A DNA stretch of 64,000 nt from G965197405 sp965197405 (GCA_965197405.1 OZ240206.1:1984001-2048000); one strand, 5' to 3'; counted from the first letter of the stretch, positions 52,634-63,355 are shown. Notes: generated by a model not told the origin, from the sequence alone. Translations and numbers: made by a program.

Positions 52634-52656
52634 GCTGCGGTCATATGAACCGCAGC
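52634..52656 (+). promoter_or_regulatory. Covarying 8-bp stem-loop in the transfer-operon leader
   Basis: GCTGCGGT and ACCGCAGC flank a 7-nt loop 13 nt before GTG 52670. Relative to 14121-14143 two base pairs have changed on both sides so that pairing is kept. Confidence 0.7.
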
Positions 52657-52669
52657 AAATCGCAGAGAG

Positions 52670-53284
52670 GTGAACATCTTGGCGCTGAAATCGAAACCCC
52701 GGTCGTTCAGGCGGCTTTTACCCCTGGCAACCGCGCTGCTCCTGGCGGCGCTCGTGGCGATCCCGTCGAGCGGGACCGCCCTGGCCCAGGCCCCGCCCGG
52801 TAACGAGCTGACCCTCGTCAACGCCGACCGGGACTTCGTGGAGCGCAAGAAGGGCGGCGAGTTCGTCGCAAGGCCCGTCTTCGACCGGGAGATCGCAGAC
52901 CTCTTCTACGCCGTCCGCGACGCCGACACGGGCGACTGGATCAGCGCCATGTACAGGGTCAAGGGCGGCGAGAAGAAGAGGAGCGACGGCTGGGAGTACT
53001 CGTGGGAGTACCCCGACCTGGACGACCACCCCGACCTCGACCGCGACAAGGCGTACCTCTTGGTGATGCTGGCCGTCGCCGAGGACGGCAGGAGAGGCGA
53101 GTTCTACGCCGTCGTCCCCATCCACGAACCCGGACGCATCTGGGACAAGATTCTGAGCGCCCTCAACCCGGCGCGCTGGGCGAGGGCCTTCGCCGGCTGG
53201 ATGATCGAGGGAGTCCACGGCACCCTCTGCGGCGTGGTTGAGCGGGCCAGTGGCGAGGACGCCGACAACTGCGGGGGTGGGTAG
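52670..53284 (+). CDS. Secreted protein, first gene of the third transfer module
   Basis: This 204-residue protein is equal in length and closely similar to the one at 13493-14107. GTG start; N-terminal RSFRRLLPLATALLLAALVA and a cleavage site near ALAQ. GDWISAMYRV, WEYSWEYP and WDKILSALNPARW are kept, as are the two Cys near the end. Its conservation in both modules supports a real role in the transfer apparatus. Confidence 0.75.
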   Translation: MNILALKSKPRSFRRLLPLATALLLAALVAIPSSGTALAQAPPGNELTLVNADRDFVERKKGGEFVARPVFDREIADLFYAVRDADTGDWISAMYRVKGGEKKRSDGWEYSWEYPDLDDHPDLDRDKAYLLVMLAVAEDGRRGEFYAVVPIHEPGRIWDKILSALNPARWARAFAGWMIEGVHGTLCGVVERASGEDADNCGGG

Positions 53285-53287
53285 CCC

Positions 53288-54262
53288 ATGAGCGACATCC
53301 TCACCGGCACTCCCCCCGACCTCACCTACGCCCACGAGCTGGTGAAGCAGGCGTGGATGGTCGTCTGGGCCATAACAACCGGCGCCCTGGTGGTCATCCT
53401 CGGCTGGATGGGCCTCAGCTTCATCGTGTCCGAGCATCTTGGCCGCCAGCAGACGGGATGGCGGGAGATGGTCCCCCGGCTCGTGCTCGGCCTGGTGGCC
53501 GCCGCATCGTCCCTGTGGTGGTGCGCCCTGGTCCTCGACGTGGCCGACGCCGTGTCCGGCTTCATAGCCGTCTCCCTCAACGTCACCCCCGGAGACCTGC
53601 TCAGGGCTCCCCTCGACACCTTCCTCAGAGCCGTCCAAGCCGGGAGCGTCGGCATGGCGCAGCTGCTGGCCCTGCTCTACCTGGTCTACGGCTTCTTCGT
53701 CCTCTACGTCATCGTCCAGATGGTGCTGCGCCTCGCGTTGATCGACATCCTCTTGGCCCTGGCCCCGATTGCGCTGGGGCTGTGGATTCTTCCCCACACG
53801 GCGGGCTGGGGCCGCCACTGGCTCCGCCTGTTCATGACGACGGTGTTCCAGCAGGCGGTGCAGCTCATCGCCCTGGCCCTGGGAATCGGGTTCCTCAACG
53901 AGTTCGCGTCGGTCGCCGCCTTCGAGCCGGTGCAGGACCTCATCTGGAAGCTGCTCATGTCCCTGGCCTTCGTCTACATGGCGACCCGGGTGCCCTCAAT
54001 GATGGGCAACTCCGGGACCTTCGACTCCTGGCTCTCGATGCTCTACTTCGGCATGAACCTCCCCTCGTCGCTGATGCGCTCGGCCCGGACCATCGGGCTG
54101 ATGAGCGGGGCCGCGGGCGGGCCGGGAGGCATGGCCGTCGGAGCGATTGCGGCCAGCGCGGGGGTGTCGGCGGCCGCCAGCGGCCTCAGCTCGGCGGCAT
54201 CTATGGCGACCCCATCGGCGGGTGGAGACGGCGGCGGAGAGCCCAGGAGCAGCGGCGAGTAA
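53288..54262 (+). CDS. VirB6/TrbL-like polytopic membrane protein
   Basis: This 324-residue paralogue of 12515-13489 has the same hydrophobic segments and Gly/Ser-rich tail. It starts 4 nt after the upstream stop codon. Most substitutions are conservative, so both copies look functional. It is probably the inner-membrane channel component. Confidence 0.85.
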   Translation: MSDILTGTPPDLTYAHELVKQAWMVVWAITTGALVVILGWMGLSFIVSEHLGRQQTGWREMVPRLVLGLVAAASSLWWCALVLDVADAVSGFIAVSLNVTPGDLLRAPLDTFLRAVQAGSVGMAQLLALLYLVYGFFVLYVIVQMVLRLALIDILLALAPIALGLWILPHTAGWGRHWLRLFMTTVFQQAVQLIALALGIGFLNEFASVAAFEPVQDLIWKLLMSLAFVYMATRVPSMMGNSGTFDSWLSMLYFGMNLPSSLMRSARTIGLMSGAAGGPGGMAVGAIAASAGVSAAASGLSSAASMATPSAGGDGGGEPRSSGE

Positions 54263-54400
54263 CCACGACAACCCACAGGCGCGAACGACAGAGCGCCGAC
54301 CAATACCAAGACGGAGGCGAAGCGATGTGCAGATAAGGGAGCTTGCGGACCCCGACAGATAGAGACGAGCGGAAGGCTCGAAAACAGAGAGGAGCAAGGA

Positions 54401-54709
54401 ATGGAAGACCTTACACAGACCATATCGAACCTGGTGGGCATCCTGCTGGGGATCGTGGGGGCGGTGGGCGTCGGCTTCTTCATCTACGGCGCGTACCTGT
54501 ACCTGACGGCCAGCGGAGCGCCCCACCAGATGGAGCGCGGCAAGAGCGCAATGATGACCGCCCTGGCGGGCATCGTCCTGGCCCTGGTCGCCTACGGCGT
54601 CGTGGAGCTGGTGATGAACGCCGTCGTGGACCCGGGAATCGACATCGACGACGCCCTACCCGAACCGGAAGCCCCCGGCGGCAGCGACTCCAGCAGCAGC
54701 AGCGGCTAG
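54401..54709 (+). CDS. Small two-helix T4SS membrane protein
   Basis: This 102-residue paralogue of 12073-12378 starts MEDLTQTISNLVGILLGIVG. It has two membrane helices, the QMERGKSAMM loop and an acidic tail that ends in a run of Ser. The ATG follows GAGGAGCAAGGA. The 54263-54400 gap holds nothing I recognise. Confidence 0.75.
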   Translation: MEDLTQTISNLVGILLGIVGAVGVGFFIYGAYLYLTASGAPHQMERGKSAMMTALAGIVLALVAYGVVELVMNAVVDPGIDIDDALPEPEAPGGSDSSSSSG

Positions 54710-54736
54710 GCCCGAAGTGAGGAAGGAGAGGAAGAC

Positions 54737-56452
54737 ATGAGAGAACACGAGGTACCGACTCACGTTCAGGCAGAGGACCGGGTGCTGCTGGGATTCACCT
54801 TCCCGCAGGTCGTGGCGGTGGTGGCGGTGTGCGCCCTGTCCTACGGCGCATACCGCTACGCCCCCGTCGGCCCGTCCGAGGTGCGCATGGCCCTGGCCGT
54901 CGTCTTCGGGTTGGTCGGCATCGTCATGGTGGTGGGGAAGATAGGGGGAAGGCGGCTGCCCCTGGTGGCCGCCGACCTTCTGAAATACCGGCTGGGGGCG
55001 CGGGTCTACGCCGGGCAGGTGTCCCAGTTGGTGAGAGCCGAGCCGCCCGCGCCGGCGCAGCCGGTCAAGAGCGGCCCCGGCCCCGTGAGCCTGATGGCGA
55101 AACGGGTCGGGCGCGGCATGGGAAGGCTGCGCAAGAACAGGAAGACCCGCAAGAACAAAGAGCGCCGCAACGGGCGGATGCGCTGGTTCGGCAAGCGCAG
55201 GGGGAAGGACGTGGGGAACCGCCACGGCCAAGACCACCGGGCCGAGACCCTGGAGACGAGGAATCGGAAGCCCCGCGTGGGCTGGATTCCGGTCGTGGCC
55301 CTGGCCGTCCTGATGGCCGCTGTCGTGGCCGTCCCGCAGTCGGCCCTGGCCGACGACCACGAGCCCTGGCGCGACGAGATCGACTTCGATCTGACCGAGC
55401 CGGTGGAGGGGCGCCGGATATTCGTCGAGGGACTCACCGTCTCCGGCGACCGCGCCGCCGTCACCCTGCGGGCCGCCACCCCCTTGGACATCCGCGTCCG
55501 GGCCTTCGGCGGGCCGACCGGCACGTGGCTGCGCTTCTGGGGCTCGGCAACCCTGGCCGAGGGGGAGCGCATCGACTACTCGCTCCCGCTGCACGGACCC
55601 GCGCCGTCCTTCACCGTGTCCTGGGAGGACACGCTGGGGCAGGCCGGGGCGCTGACCTTCGAGGAAGCACAGCTTCCCTTCCCCCTGCCAGTCTTGGAGG
55701 GAGAGCTCTGCGACGTGAGAGTTGCGTCCCTGGGCTGGACCCCAGGCGCGGTCAGCGGAGTCGTCGTGTCCGAGTGCGTAACGAGCATCGAGCACCCGGT
55801 CGAGCTTCAGACGGTGGCCGGGCACGAGAGCGTCACCCAGACCGCGCTCATGGACGCCGGGGTGACGGCCATCACGGGGACGGTCTCCGCCGCGACCGGC
55901 GCGTCGCATGAGAGCGTCCCCTTCGTCCCCAACGGAGAGACGAGCTTCCGGCTCGGCGTGCCCGCGGGCGAGGCCATTCACGCCGTGAGCGTGGACGTGA
56001 GCCTTGAGGCGAGCCTCCGCATCCCCATCCCCCCGCTGACCCAGTTGACACACCACCCGGAGCGGGTGGAGCAAGTCACCAGGACCGTGCACCTCCATCG
56101 CCCGGGGGACAGCGACTCCGACAGCCAGACGGCGACGGCCACCTGCGAGGACGGGTCCACGGCGTCCGCCACCGCGACGGCCTACGCCTACGTCCCCAGC
56201 GCCACCATCGCCAGGGAGGTGACGGTGGATGTCCTGCACAAGGAGCACGTCAAGGCCGAGACGGTGGAGCGAGAGCCGGTTACCGGCAGCCGCGAGGAGC
56301 AACTGAGCCTTGCGGCCGCAATCGGTTCCGACGACCCCTTCGCCGTCCTTGTCCTGCCGGAGCCCGAGCCGGAGGACCCGCCCGCCGAGCAGGAGCCCGC
56401 GGACGGACTGCGCGGCTGGTTCGAGGCGCTGGGATGGGAGTGGCCCTGGTGA
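54737..56452 (+). CDS. PrgI-like T4SS membrane protein with large extracytoplasmic domain
   Basis: This 571-residue paralogue of 10340-12046 has two N-terminal helices, a basic linker rich in KNRKTRKNKERR, a third hydrophobic segment ending in SALADD, and the same beta-rich exported domain with the QTATATCEDG region. The conserved Cys residues and the fusion architecture in both copies argue that the exported domain is part of the machine. The pilin-like gene starts within its last codons. Confidence 0.75.
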   Translation: MREHEVPTHVQAEDRVLLGFTFPQVVAVVAVCALSYGAYRYAPVGPSEVRMALAVVFGLVGIVMVVGKIGGRRLPLVAADLLKYRLGARVYAGQVSQLVRAEPPAPAQPVKSGPGPVSLMAKRVGRGMGRLRKNRKTRKNKERRNGRMRWFGKRRGKDVGNRHGQDHRAETLETRNRKPRVGWIPVVALAVLMAAVVAVPQSALADDHEPWRDEIDFDLTEPVEGRRIFVEGLTVSGDRAAVTLRAATPLDIRVRAFGGPTGTWLRFWGSATLAEGERIDYSLPLHGPAPSFTVSWEDTLGQAGALTFEEAQLPFPLPVLEGELCDVRVASLGWTPGAVSGVVVSECVTSIEHPVELQTVAGHESVTQTALMDAGVTAITGTVSAATGASHESVPFVPNGETSFRLGVPAGEAIHAVSVDVSLEASLRIPIPPLTQLTHHPERVEQVTRTVHLHRPGDSDSDSQTATATCEDGSTASATATAYAYVPSATIAREVTVDVLHKEHVKAETVEREPVTGSREEQLSLAAAIGSDDPFAVLVLPEPEPEDPPAEQEPADGLRGWFEALGWEWPW

Positions 56453-56769
56453 GGCACGGGCTGACGGCAACCCTTCTGGCCGGGGTCGCGCTGGCTACCA
56501 CCGGCGCGGCCCCGGCAGAGAAGGAAGCGATGCTTCACGCCTTCGACCGCGTGCTCACGGCGATGGCCTACGCGGGCTCCGGCCTCGCTGTCTTCGCCAT
56601 CGTCTGGGCCGGTTTCATCCTGATGGCCGAGGGCGGCGAGGAGCGCGGCGGGGGCAGGGCCAAGACCGCCGTCGTCATGGCGGTGGTCGGCCTCGTCCTG
56701 GTGCTGTCGGCCAAGGGCGTCGCCGCCCTGCTGAGCCACGGCGTCATCCCATCCTTCCCAACACCCTAG
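56434..56769 (+). CDS. VirB2/TrbC-like pilin or small T4SS membrane protein
   Basis: This 111-residue paralogue of 10026-10358 has a signal-like segment (LLAGVALATTGAAPA) and two helices around a GGEERGGGRAK loop. It overlaps the PrgI-like gene by 19 bp, which supports coupled translation. Confidence 0.75.
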   Translation: MGVALVRHGLTATLLAGVALATTGAAPAEKEAMLHAFDRVLTAMAYAGSGLAVFAIVWAGFILMAEGGEERGGGRAKTAVVMAVVGLVLVLSAKGVAALLSHGVIPSFPTP

Positions 56770-56789
56770 ATACAAGGGAGCAAAACGAA

Positions 56790-59043
56790 TTGAAGAAGCT
56801 GCTTGAACGAATCACTAAGCGAGGAACGGAGACCGCAACGAGGGAGGCCGCCACTCCGCAGGAGACGCCCGCAGGGGAGGTCAACCCTGCCGAACCCCAA
56901 GCTCCCGCCCGAGCTGCCCCTGTTCTTCATGCTGTCGCACCTGGACGACGACGGTCCGGTGCGCCTCGACGGGGTGAAGCTCGGCGTGTGCGAGGTGATG
57001 GGGCTGGAGATCGACGAGCCGAAGCTGGGGGCCTTCGCCGGGGCGCTCAACGCCCTCGACTTCCCGGCCCAGCTGCTCATAAGGCAGCACCCGCCGCGTT
57101 TGGCAGGGATGCGGGAGAAGCTCGGGCAGGCCCAGCCGGAGGACCTTCCCCCGCAGACGAGGGCGGCGGCCGAGTCCCTCGGGCGTCTGCTCACCGACCT
57201 GGAGGCCCGCGACGGCATCCTCGACCGGCGCTTCTACGCCGTGTGCGAGGCGGCCCGCATCGACGACCTGCGCGGGCTGCTTTCACGGGCCGGGCTGTCC
57301 GTCCACGCCCTGAAGGGCCGCCAGCTTCGCATGTTCCTGGTGGCCGCAGCCCTCGGCGGCTCGCCCTCGGAGTTCGACGAGGAGACGCCGGTCGAGGTGG
57401 AGATCAACCGCAGAGACATGCGCGTCGGAGACCGGCTGGTCCGCTCCCTTCACCTGGGCAAGTGGCCCCGCTCCCTGGCCCCCGGCTTCCTCCAGGGACT
57501 CATGGCGGCGGGCGCGCCGATGGACCTGTCCGTCCACGTCGGCCCGATACCGGCGGAGCAGGCGGCGAGGACGCTGGAGTGGCAGAAGGTCAGGTTCGAG
57601 TCGGCGCAGAGCCTCTCCTTCAAGCGGGGCCGCACCATGTCCCCCGAGGCGGAGATCGCCCTGGAGGACATCACACGGCTGCGCGACGAGGTGCAGCGGG
57701 GCAGGGAGCGGCTGTTTCACGCTTCCCTGTCCGTGACCCTTCACGCGAAGGACGAGGCGTCCCTGAAGGAGATGACCCAGCGGGCGAAGGCCCACTTCGG
57801 AGCGACGCTCGGCAAGCTGGACGCCCTGGCCTTCCGGCAGCGCGAAGGTCTCTTGTCCACCCTGCCCCTGGCCCTGAACGCCGTGGCCGAGTGGCGCAGC
57901 CTGGACACGTCCAGCATCGCCCGGCTCTTCCCCTTCTCGCCGCCCGACCTGGACACCCGCTCCGGCACCCTCTACGGCATCGACATGCGGGCCTGCTCCC
58001 CCGTGGTCTACGACCCCTGGGACGGGACGCACCTCAACGCCAACACCGCCGTCCTCGCACGGTCGGGCAGCGGCAAGTCATTTGCCACCAAGCTGGGAGT
58101 GCTCAGGGGATTGACGAGAGGCATCACCGCCTACGTCATCGACCCCGAGGGCGAGTACGCGGACATGGCCCGCGCAGCGGGCGGGCGCGTTCTCAGCCCC
58201 GGCGTGCCGGGCGAGGGCATGAACCCCTTCGTCATCGAGCGGGGCGACTCCGAGGAGATGCTCCAGCGCATCGGCAGCCTCAGACGGCTCATCGAGGTGA
58301 TGGTGGGGGAGAGCCTCGGCGCGGAGCGCAGGGCCTCCCTCGACCACGCTCTGGCGGGCTACTACGCCAAGCCCCGCGAGCGCACCGGCTTCCGCGATTT
58401 TTACAAGTATCTGCAAGAGGACGAGGCGGGCGACCCCGCTCTCGCAAGGCTGCTGAGGCCCTTCGCCACCGGCAGCCTGAGACATCTGCTCTCCGACGAG
58501 GGCGACGACCTGCTGGGAACCGAGGCCCTGGTGACCGTCTTCGACCTTCGATTGCTTGAACCGGAGCTTCGGCCCGCCGCCGCGATGGTCTGCACCGAGA
58601 CGGTGTGGGCGGCCGCCGCCCAGGACCCCAAGCCGAGGCTGCTGGTCGTCGACGAGGTGTGGAGCATCATGCAGCACCCCGAAGGGGCGGCGTTCATGGT
58701 CTCGATGGCGAAGCGGGCGAGGAAGCACCGGCTGGGCTTGCAGTTCATCACCCAGGACGTCCAGGACCTCCTCTCCGAGGACACGTCGAGGACCATCACC
58801 GGCCACTCCGGTCGCGCCCTGCTCCAGAACGCCGCCTTCAAGCTGCTGCTCCAGCAGGACGCGGCGGCCATCAGCACGGTCGGCGACGCCTTCGACCTGC
58901 CCGAAGACCTCCAACGCTGGCTGCTTTCGTGCCCGCGCGGTGACGGTCTCCTGCTCGCACGGGGCAACCGCTTCCCCGTCCGCATCGAGGCGACGCCGGA
59001 GGAGACGGCGGTCATCGAGTGGAGGCCGGGCCAGCACAGGTAG
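56790..59043 (+). CDS. virB4: VirB4-family conjugation ATPase, N-terminal frame in doubt
   Basis: The conserved TTG start context (LKKLLERI, AAGGGAG upstream) lies at 56790, but that frame diverges near 56,890-56,905 from the frame encoding KLPPELPLFFMLSHLDDD onwards. The long frame can also open at TTG 56803, giving 746 residues. Either a one-base error or mutation sits in the low-complexity N-terminus, or the later start is used. The rest is intact: Walker A SGSGKSFATK, Walker B LLVVDEVWSIM. It lacks the palindromic insert seen in the other two copies. Confidence 0.85.
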
Positions 59044-59132
59044 GACAGGCGAGAACGCAACAAGAGACCGATAGAGATACGGAACGGCCGCAACACGACA
59101 CCACCGAAGCAAAGAAAGGAAGGCATCCCCCC

Positions 59133-61703
59133 ATGAAACTGAACCCGAAGGAACTTCTGTTTGGAGACGACAGCGGAGAGAAGACCCCCGTCCTGCTTGC
59201 GGTGACGCCGCCCAGGACGGGAGAGCGCACCCTGCTGGGCGTGGAGAACCTTCTCCAGTCCATCGCCGTGCCGGAACCCTTCTCCCTGGAGCTTGCCGGG
59301 ACCGCCGACGGCGTGACGCTCATGGCCCGCTGCCTCGACGACCGGGTGGTGCGCGGCCAGATCGCCGCCCACTACCCCCAGGCCCGCATCCAGGAGGTGT
59401 CCGAGGAGGCCGACCCCCTGCGCACGGGCGACGGAGAGCAGGCGTGGTCGATGACCCTGCGGGCCGACGGCCCCGAGTACGTGCCCCTGAGAGTGTTCAG
59501 GGACGACGACCTGCTCGACCCCGGCTCGGACCCCCTCATCGCCCTTCTGGGCGCTCTGACGGCCCTCCGGCCCGGTGAGAGGACGGTGGCGCGGCTGATG
59601 CTGCGCTCCCTGGGACCCGACTGGTCCCAGCCCCACATGGAGAAGGCCCACAAGCGGCCCGGCATGGAGCCGCGAGAGCCCGCCTACACCTACCAGACCA
59701 AGCCCCTGCAACTGGACGGCGTGACGATGGCCGTCCTCGGCAGCGGCGCGCTGGCGGCCCTGAAGGGCTACCTGTGGGTGCAGGACGGGGAGATATGGAA
59801 GGCGGCGCTTCTCGGCGTCGGCACGGCCCTGGGCCTGCTCGCAGGCGGTTGGGCCTGGCACCGCTGGAAGAAGGCCCGCAAGCGGGTGGAAGACCCGCTG
59901 CTGATACGCGAAAAAGTCTCCCGGATCGCCTTCGACGCCGAGCTTCAGGTCGTCGCCGTGCTGCCCGCCGACACGGGGGCGCAGAGGGCCGCCGAGCTGC
60001 TTGAGCCGGTGGCCCTCGCCTACCGCCACTTCGACAACCCCGCCGGGGCGCGGTTCAAGGTGGGGAAGGTAAAGCCGGCCGTCCCCGACCCGTCGAACCT
60101 GCACCCCGCAGGCCCCGGCCTGTTCGGGAGGCGCAGCGTCCTGGGAGTCCGCGAGGCGGCGGCCCTGTGGCACCCGCCCGGAGCGGGCGACGAGACGCCC
60201 CTCGTGGAGCGCTCCGGCGCAAGGGGGCTGACGCCGTCGGCCAGGGGCGTCAGGGGAGGCGCGCTGGTGGGAGACACCACGGCGGGCAAGCCCATGCCCA
60301 TCCGATTCCCCGAGGACCTGCTGCGCCGTCACCACCTCTACGTGGCCCGCACCCGCATGGGCAAGTCCACCCTCATGCACCACGTCGTCGCCCACAAGAT
60401 GAGGGAGAAGGCCGAGGGCAGGGACGGCGACGCCATCATCGTCATAGACCCCCACACAGACCTCGTGGCGGGACTGTTGGAACACGTGCCGGAGTCCCTC
60501 ATCGACCGGGTGCGGCTCATCGACCTGTCGGACCACACGAGGGCGCCCGGCATCAACCTGCTGGACACCCGCATCTTCGCCGACCGGGACCGCACCGCCG
60601 ACTCGGTGGTGCGCGTGGCGAAGGGGCTGTGGGAGCAGTGGGGGCCGAGGATGCAGTCCATCCTGGAGCAGACCGTCAAGACCCTCCACGAGGCCAACGA
60701 GCACCCCACCACCGACGCCGACGAGCAGCACACCATCCTGGACGGGCTGCGGCTGCTGTCCAACGACCCGTACCGGAACGCCGTCCTCGCCAAGGTCTCC
60801 GACCCCTACCTGTTGGAGTGGTGGACCAGGGACTTCGGCAGCTGGCACCGCCAGTACCGGGCCGAGGCCCTGGCCCCCGTCCAGACCCGCCTCTCCTACT
60901 ACGCATCATCGAAGCGGGCGCGGGCCATACTGGGCCAGCGCCGCTCCACCATCGACCTGCGCGAGACCATCCTCGACGGCGGCGTCCTGCTGGTCTCCAC
61001 GTCCCAGGGAACGGTGGGCAGGGACGTGGCCGCCCTGGTGGGCGCGTCCCTCCTCAACCTGGTCGATTCGGTCATCCGGGAACAGGGAGGCACGGCCCTC
61101 CGGGAGCGTCGCGGCGCGCTGGTCGTCGTGGACGAGATGCAGTCGATGCCCGGCGTGGACTACGAGTCGATGCTCTCCGAGCTGGGCAAGTTCGGGGCCT
61201 CCTTCATCCTGGCCACCCAGAGCCTGGCGAAGCTGGACGATCTCTCCCGCACCATGCGGGACACCCTCCTCGCCAACGTGGGCTGCCTCGCCGTCTTCCA
61301 GGTTGCCGGGTCCGACGCCCGTCACCTGGTGTGGGAGCTGGGCAAGGACCGGGTGAGCGAGGACGACATCGTTTCCCTGCCCGTCCACCACTGCTACGTC
61401 CGCTCCACCGTGGGCATCGAGCGGATGCCCGCCTTCTCGATGATGGTGCGCAGGCCGGAGGAGGGAGACCCCTCCGTCGCCGCCCGCATCCGAGGGGCGA
61501 CCGCCGGGTACACCCTGACGGCCCAGCAGGCGGCCCACGCCGCCGCCGAGGACCTGAAGAAGGTGGAGGAGTTCCGGCAGGGCCTCGAGGAGCTGAAGAG
61601 GGGCGCAGAGCCCGCGCCGAAGAATGAGAGCCGCCCCGGCGGGAAACCGGAGCGGAGGAGTCAGCCCGGCAAGCGCCGCAGGACGAGGGAGGCCGGCGAA
61701 TGA
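59133..61703 (+). CDS. VirD4/TraG-like type IV coupling ATPase
   Basis: This 856-residue protein starts at ATG 59133 behind AAAGGAAGG. Paired membrane helices lie at about residues 193-230, P-loop ARTRMGKSTLMHH near 408, IVIDPHTDLV near 440 and LVVVDEMQSMPG near 665. It is closely similar to 5140-7689 apart from the C-terminal Lys/Glu/Arg-rich tail. Its stop codon overlaps the next ATG. It probably couples DNA to the secretion channel. Confidence 0.88.
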   Translation: MKLNPKELLFGDDSGEKTPVLLAVTPPRTGERTLLGVENLLQSIAVPEPFSLELAGTADGVTLMARCLDDRVVRGQIAAHYPQARIQEVSEEADPLRTGDGEQAWSMTLRADGPEYVPLRVFRDDDLLDPGSDPLIALLGALTALRPGERTVARLMLRSLGPDWSQPHMEKAHKRPGMEPREPAYTYQTKPLQLDGVTMAVLGSGALAALKGYLWVQDGEIWKAALLGVGTALGLLAGGWAWHRWKKARKRVEDPLLIREKVSRIAFDAELQVVAVLPADTGAQRAAELLEPVALAYRHFDNPAGARFKVGKVKPAVPDPSNLHPAGPGLFGRRSVLGVREAAALWHPPGAGDETPLVERSGARGLTPSARGVRGGALVGDTTAGKPMPIRFPEDLLRRHHLYVARTRMGKSTLMHHVVAHKMREKAEGRDGDAIIVIDPHTDLVAGLLEHVPESLIDRVRLIDLSDHTRAPGINLLDTRIFADRDRTADSVVRVAKGLWEQWGPRMQSILEQTVKTLHEANEHPTTDADEQHTILDGLRLLSNDPYRNAVLAKVSDPYLLEWWTRDFGSWHRQYRAEALAPVQTRLSYYASSKRARAILGQRRSTIDLRETILDGGVLLVSTSQGTVGRDVAALVGASLLNLVDSVIREQGGTALRERRGALVVVDEMQSMPGVDYESMLSELGKFGASFILATQSLAKLDDLSRTMRDTLLANVGCLAVFQVAGSDARHLVWELGKDRVSEDDIVSLPVHHCYVRSTVGIERMPAFSMMVRRPEEGDPSVAARIRGATAGYTLTAQQAAHAAAEDLKKVEEFRQGLEELKRGAEPAPKNESRPGGKPERRSQPGKRRRTREAGE

Positions 61704-63355
61704 GGCCCGGCGGGTGCGAGGGAGAGCTGCTCGGCAGGCTGGCGTGGACGCCCCTGCTGGACCGGCTGGAGATGGTCTGCGTCTCCGGCTGGTCCAGGGC
61801 CGCCGTCTACGAGGCGGTCCGCAGGCTGGAGGAGGGCGGCTTCGCCGCCTCCATTCCCCACGCGGCGGAGCTCACGCCCCCGACCCGGCGCTACTTCCTC
61901 ACCCCCGGCGGCCTGCGGCGGCTGGCCGGGGACGAGAACGCCACCCCCGTATCAAGTACGGGGCAGGCTGTGGACGGCCTGCTGCGCTCGCGCCCCGTCT
62001 CGGCCCAGTGGCGGCGCATCCTGATGGAGCGGCTCGACGCCCTGGCCGTCATATACCGGCTGGCGTCCAACGTCGCCAACGCCGCCGCCCGCCCCGTGCG
62101 CCTGCGGCTGTACCGGGCCGGACCCCTGGACGCCGCCGTCATGCTCCCCGGCGGGAGGACCGTCGGGATCGTCAGGCAGGGCCTGACCGCCGACCGCTCG
62201 GCCTTCTCCAAGCGCCTGTGGCGGCTCGGCGAGGGGCCGCTCCCCGGCGCCGTCCTCGTCCTCACGTCCGACGAGGTGAGGCTCAGGCACTCCCGCAGAG
62301 TGCTGGCCCGCACCTCCGCGCCCGCGATCCTCGCCCTGGAGCGCGACGCCGTGGTGGCAGGGGCCGACGATCCCGTGTGGCGTCCGACCTCCGGCAGCGC
62401 CGCCCTGGACCTGCGCCGCGAGCTGAGGCGATTGAGTCCAGGGGGCGAGCTTCCGTGGGAGAGGCCCCTCTCGCGGGCGACCGTCCCCGGCGACGTCGCC
62501 CCGGACGCCGACCACGCGCTGCCCGCCATCCTAAAACCCGCCGAGAAGCGCGCCCTCGACCTGCTGGCCGACTGGCCCTGGATATTGCAGAGGGACATGG
62601 CCGGACTGATGGGCCTCTCGGAAACCCGGGCCTCCCGGCTCACGACCCCCCTGGAGGGGTTCGGCCTCGTGACCCGCGCCGCCGGAGTCCGACTGGTCCT
62701 CACCGACCGGGGGCTGGCGATGCTGGCCCGCAGGGACCGCGCCTCCGTGGGAGTGGCCCGCAAGCGTTGGAGCGCCGCGCCCATCGACCCCGAAGGCCCC
62801 TACGACTGGCGCAACGTCTCCGGGGGCAGGAGCAGGCAGCTTCTCAGGAACGTCGAGCACACCGCCGCCGTCCACGGCTTCATGGCCGCGCTGGCCCGCC
62901 AGTCCCAGTCCCTGGGATGGGAGACGACGCAGCTCGACCCGCCCCACCGGGCCTCGCGGCGCTTCCGCCACGGCGACACCCTGCGCTCCGTCAGTCCCGA
63001 CGCCTTCGGCGTCCTGCGGCGAGGCCCCGTGACCTGGCCCTTCTTCCTGGAGTGGGAGCGGCGCGCCGTGCGGCCCTCAACCATGTCCGAGCGCCTGGCC
63101 CCCTATCTGCGCTACTACTCGTCGCACCGGCCCACCGACGACCACGGGACGCAGCCCGCCGTCCTGGTCGTCTTCGACGACGACATCGCCGCCACCCACT
63201 TCCTGGAAGTGGCCCAGAGGGAGACGGCGCGAACCGGCGTGACGGTCCCCCTGTGGGTCTCCCACGGAGAGGCAATCGACGCCCTGGGGCCGCTGGGACG
63301 CGCCTGGCGAACCCCCGGAGACTGGGAGCCGGCCCACCTGCCCCTGGGCAGATGA
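61700..63355 (+). CDS. Replication-relaxation family protein
   Basis: This 551-residue protein has the same length as 3488-5143. N-terminal winged-helix-like CVSGWSRAAVYEAVRRLEEG, a second HTH region near 290-340, then the C-terminal PDAFGVLRRG and FFLEWERRAV blocks. A palindromic element at 61945-61963 is read in frame as TPVSSTGQA between residues about 80 and 95; the other copy lacks it and is longer elsewhere. The ATG overlaps the ATPase stop codon. Confidence 0.85.
   Translation: MRPGGCEGELLGRLAWTPLLDRLEMVCVSGWSRAAVYEAVRRLEEGGFAASIPHAAELTPPTRRYFLTPGGLRRLAGDENATPVSSTGQAVDGLLRSRPVSAQWRRILMERLDALAVIYRLASNVANAAARPVRLRLYRAGPLDAAVMLPGGRTVGIVRQGLTADRSAFSKRLWRLGEGPLPGAVLVLTSDEVRLRHSRRVLARTSAPAILALERDAVVAGADDPVWRPTSGSAALDLRRELRRLSPGGELPWERPLSRATVPGDVAPDADHALPAILKPAEKRALDLLADWPWILQRDMAGLMGLSETRASRLTTPLEGFGLVTRAAGVRLVLTDRGLAMLARRDRASVGVARKRWSAAPIDPEGPYDWRNVSGGRSRQLLRNVEHTAAVHGFMAALARQSQSLGWETTQLDPPHRASRRFRHGDTLRSVSPDAFGVLRRGPVTWPFFLEWERRAVRPSTMSERLAPYLRYYSSHRPTDDHGTQPAVLVVFDDDIAATHFLEVAQRETARTGVTVPLWVSHGEAIDALGPLGRAWRTPGDWEPAHLPLGR
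61945..61963 (+). repeat. Short palindromic element inside the replication-relaxation gene
   Basis: CCCCGTATCAAGTACGGGG is followed by GCAGGCTGTG. The gene copy at 3488-5143 has no such element at the matching place. Confidence 0.75.
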
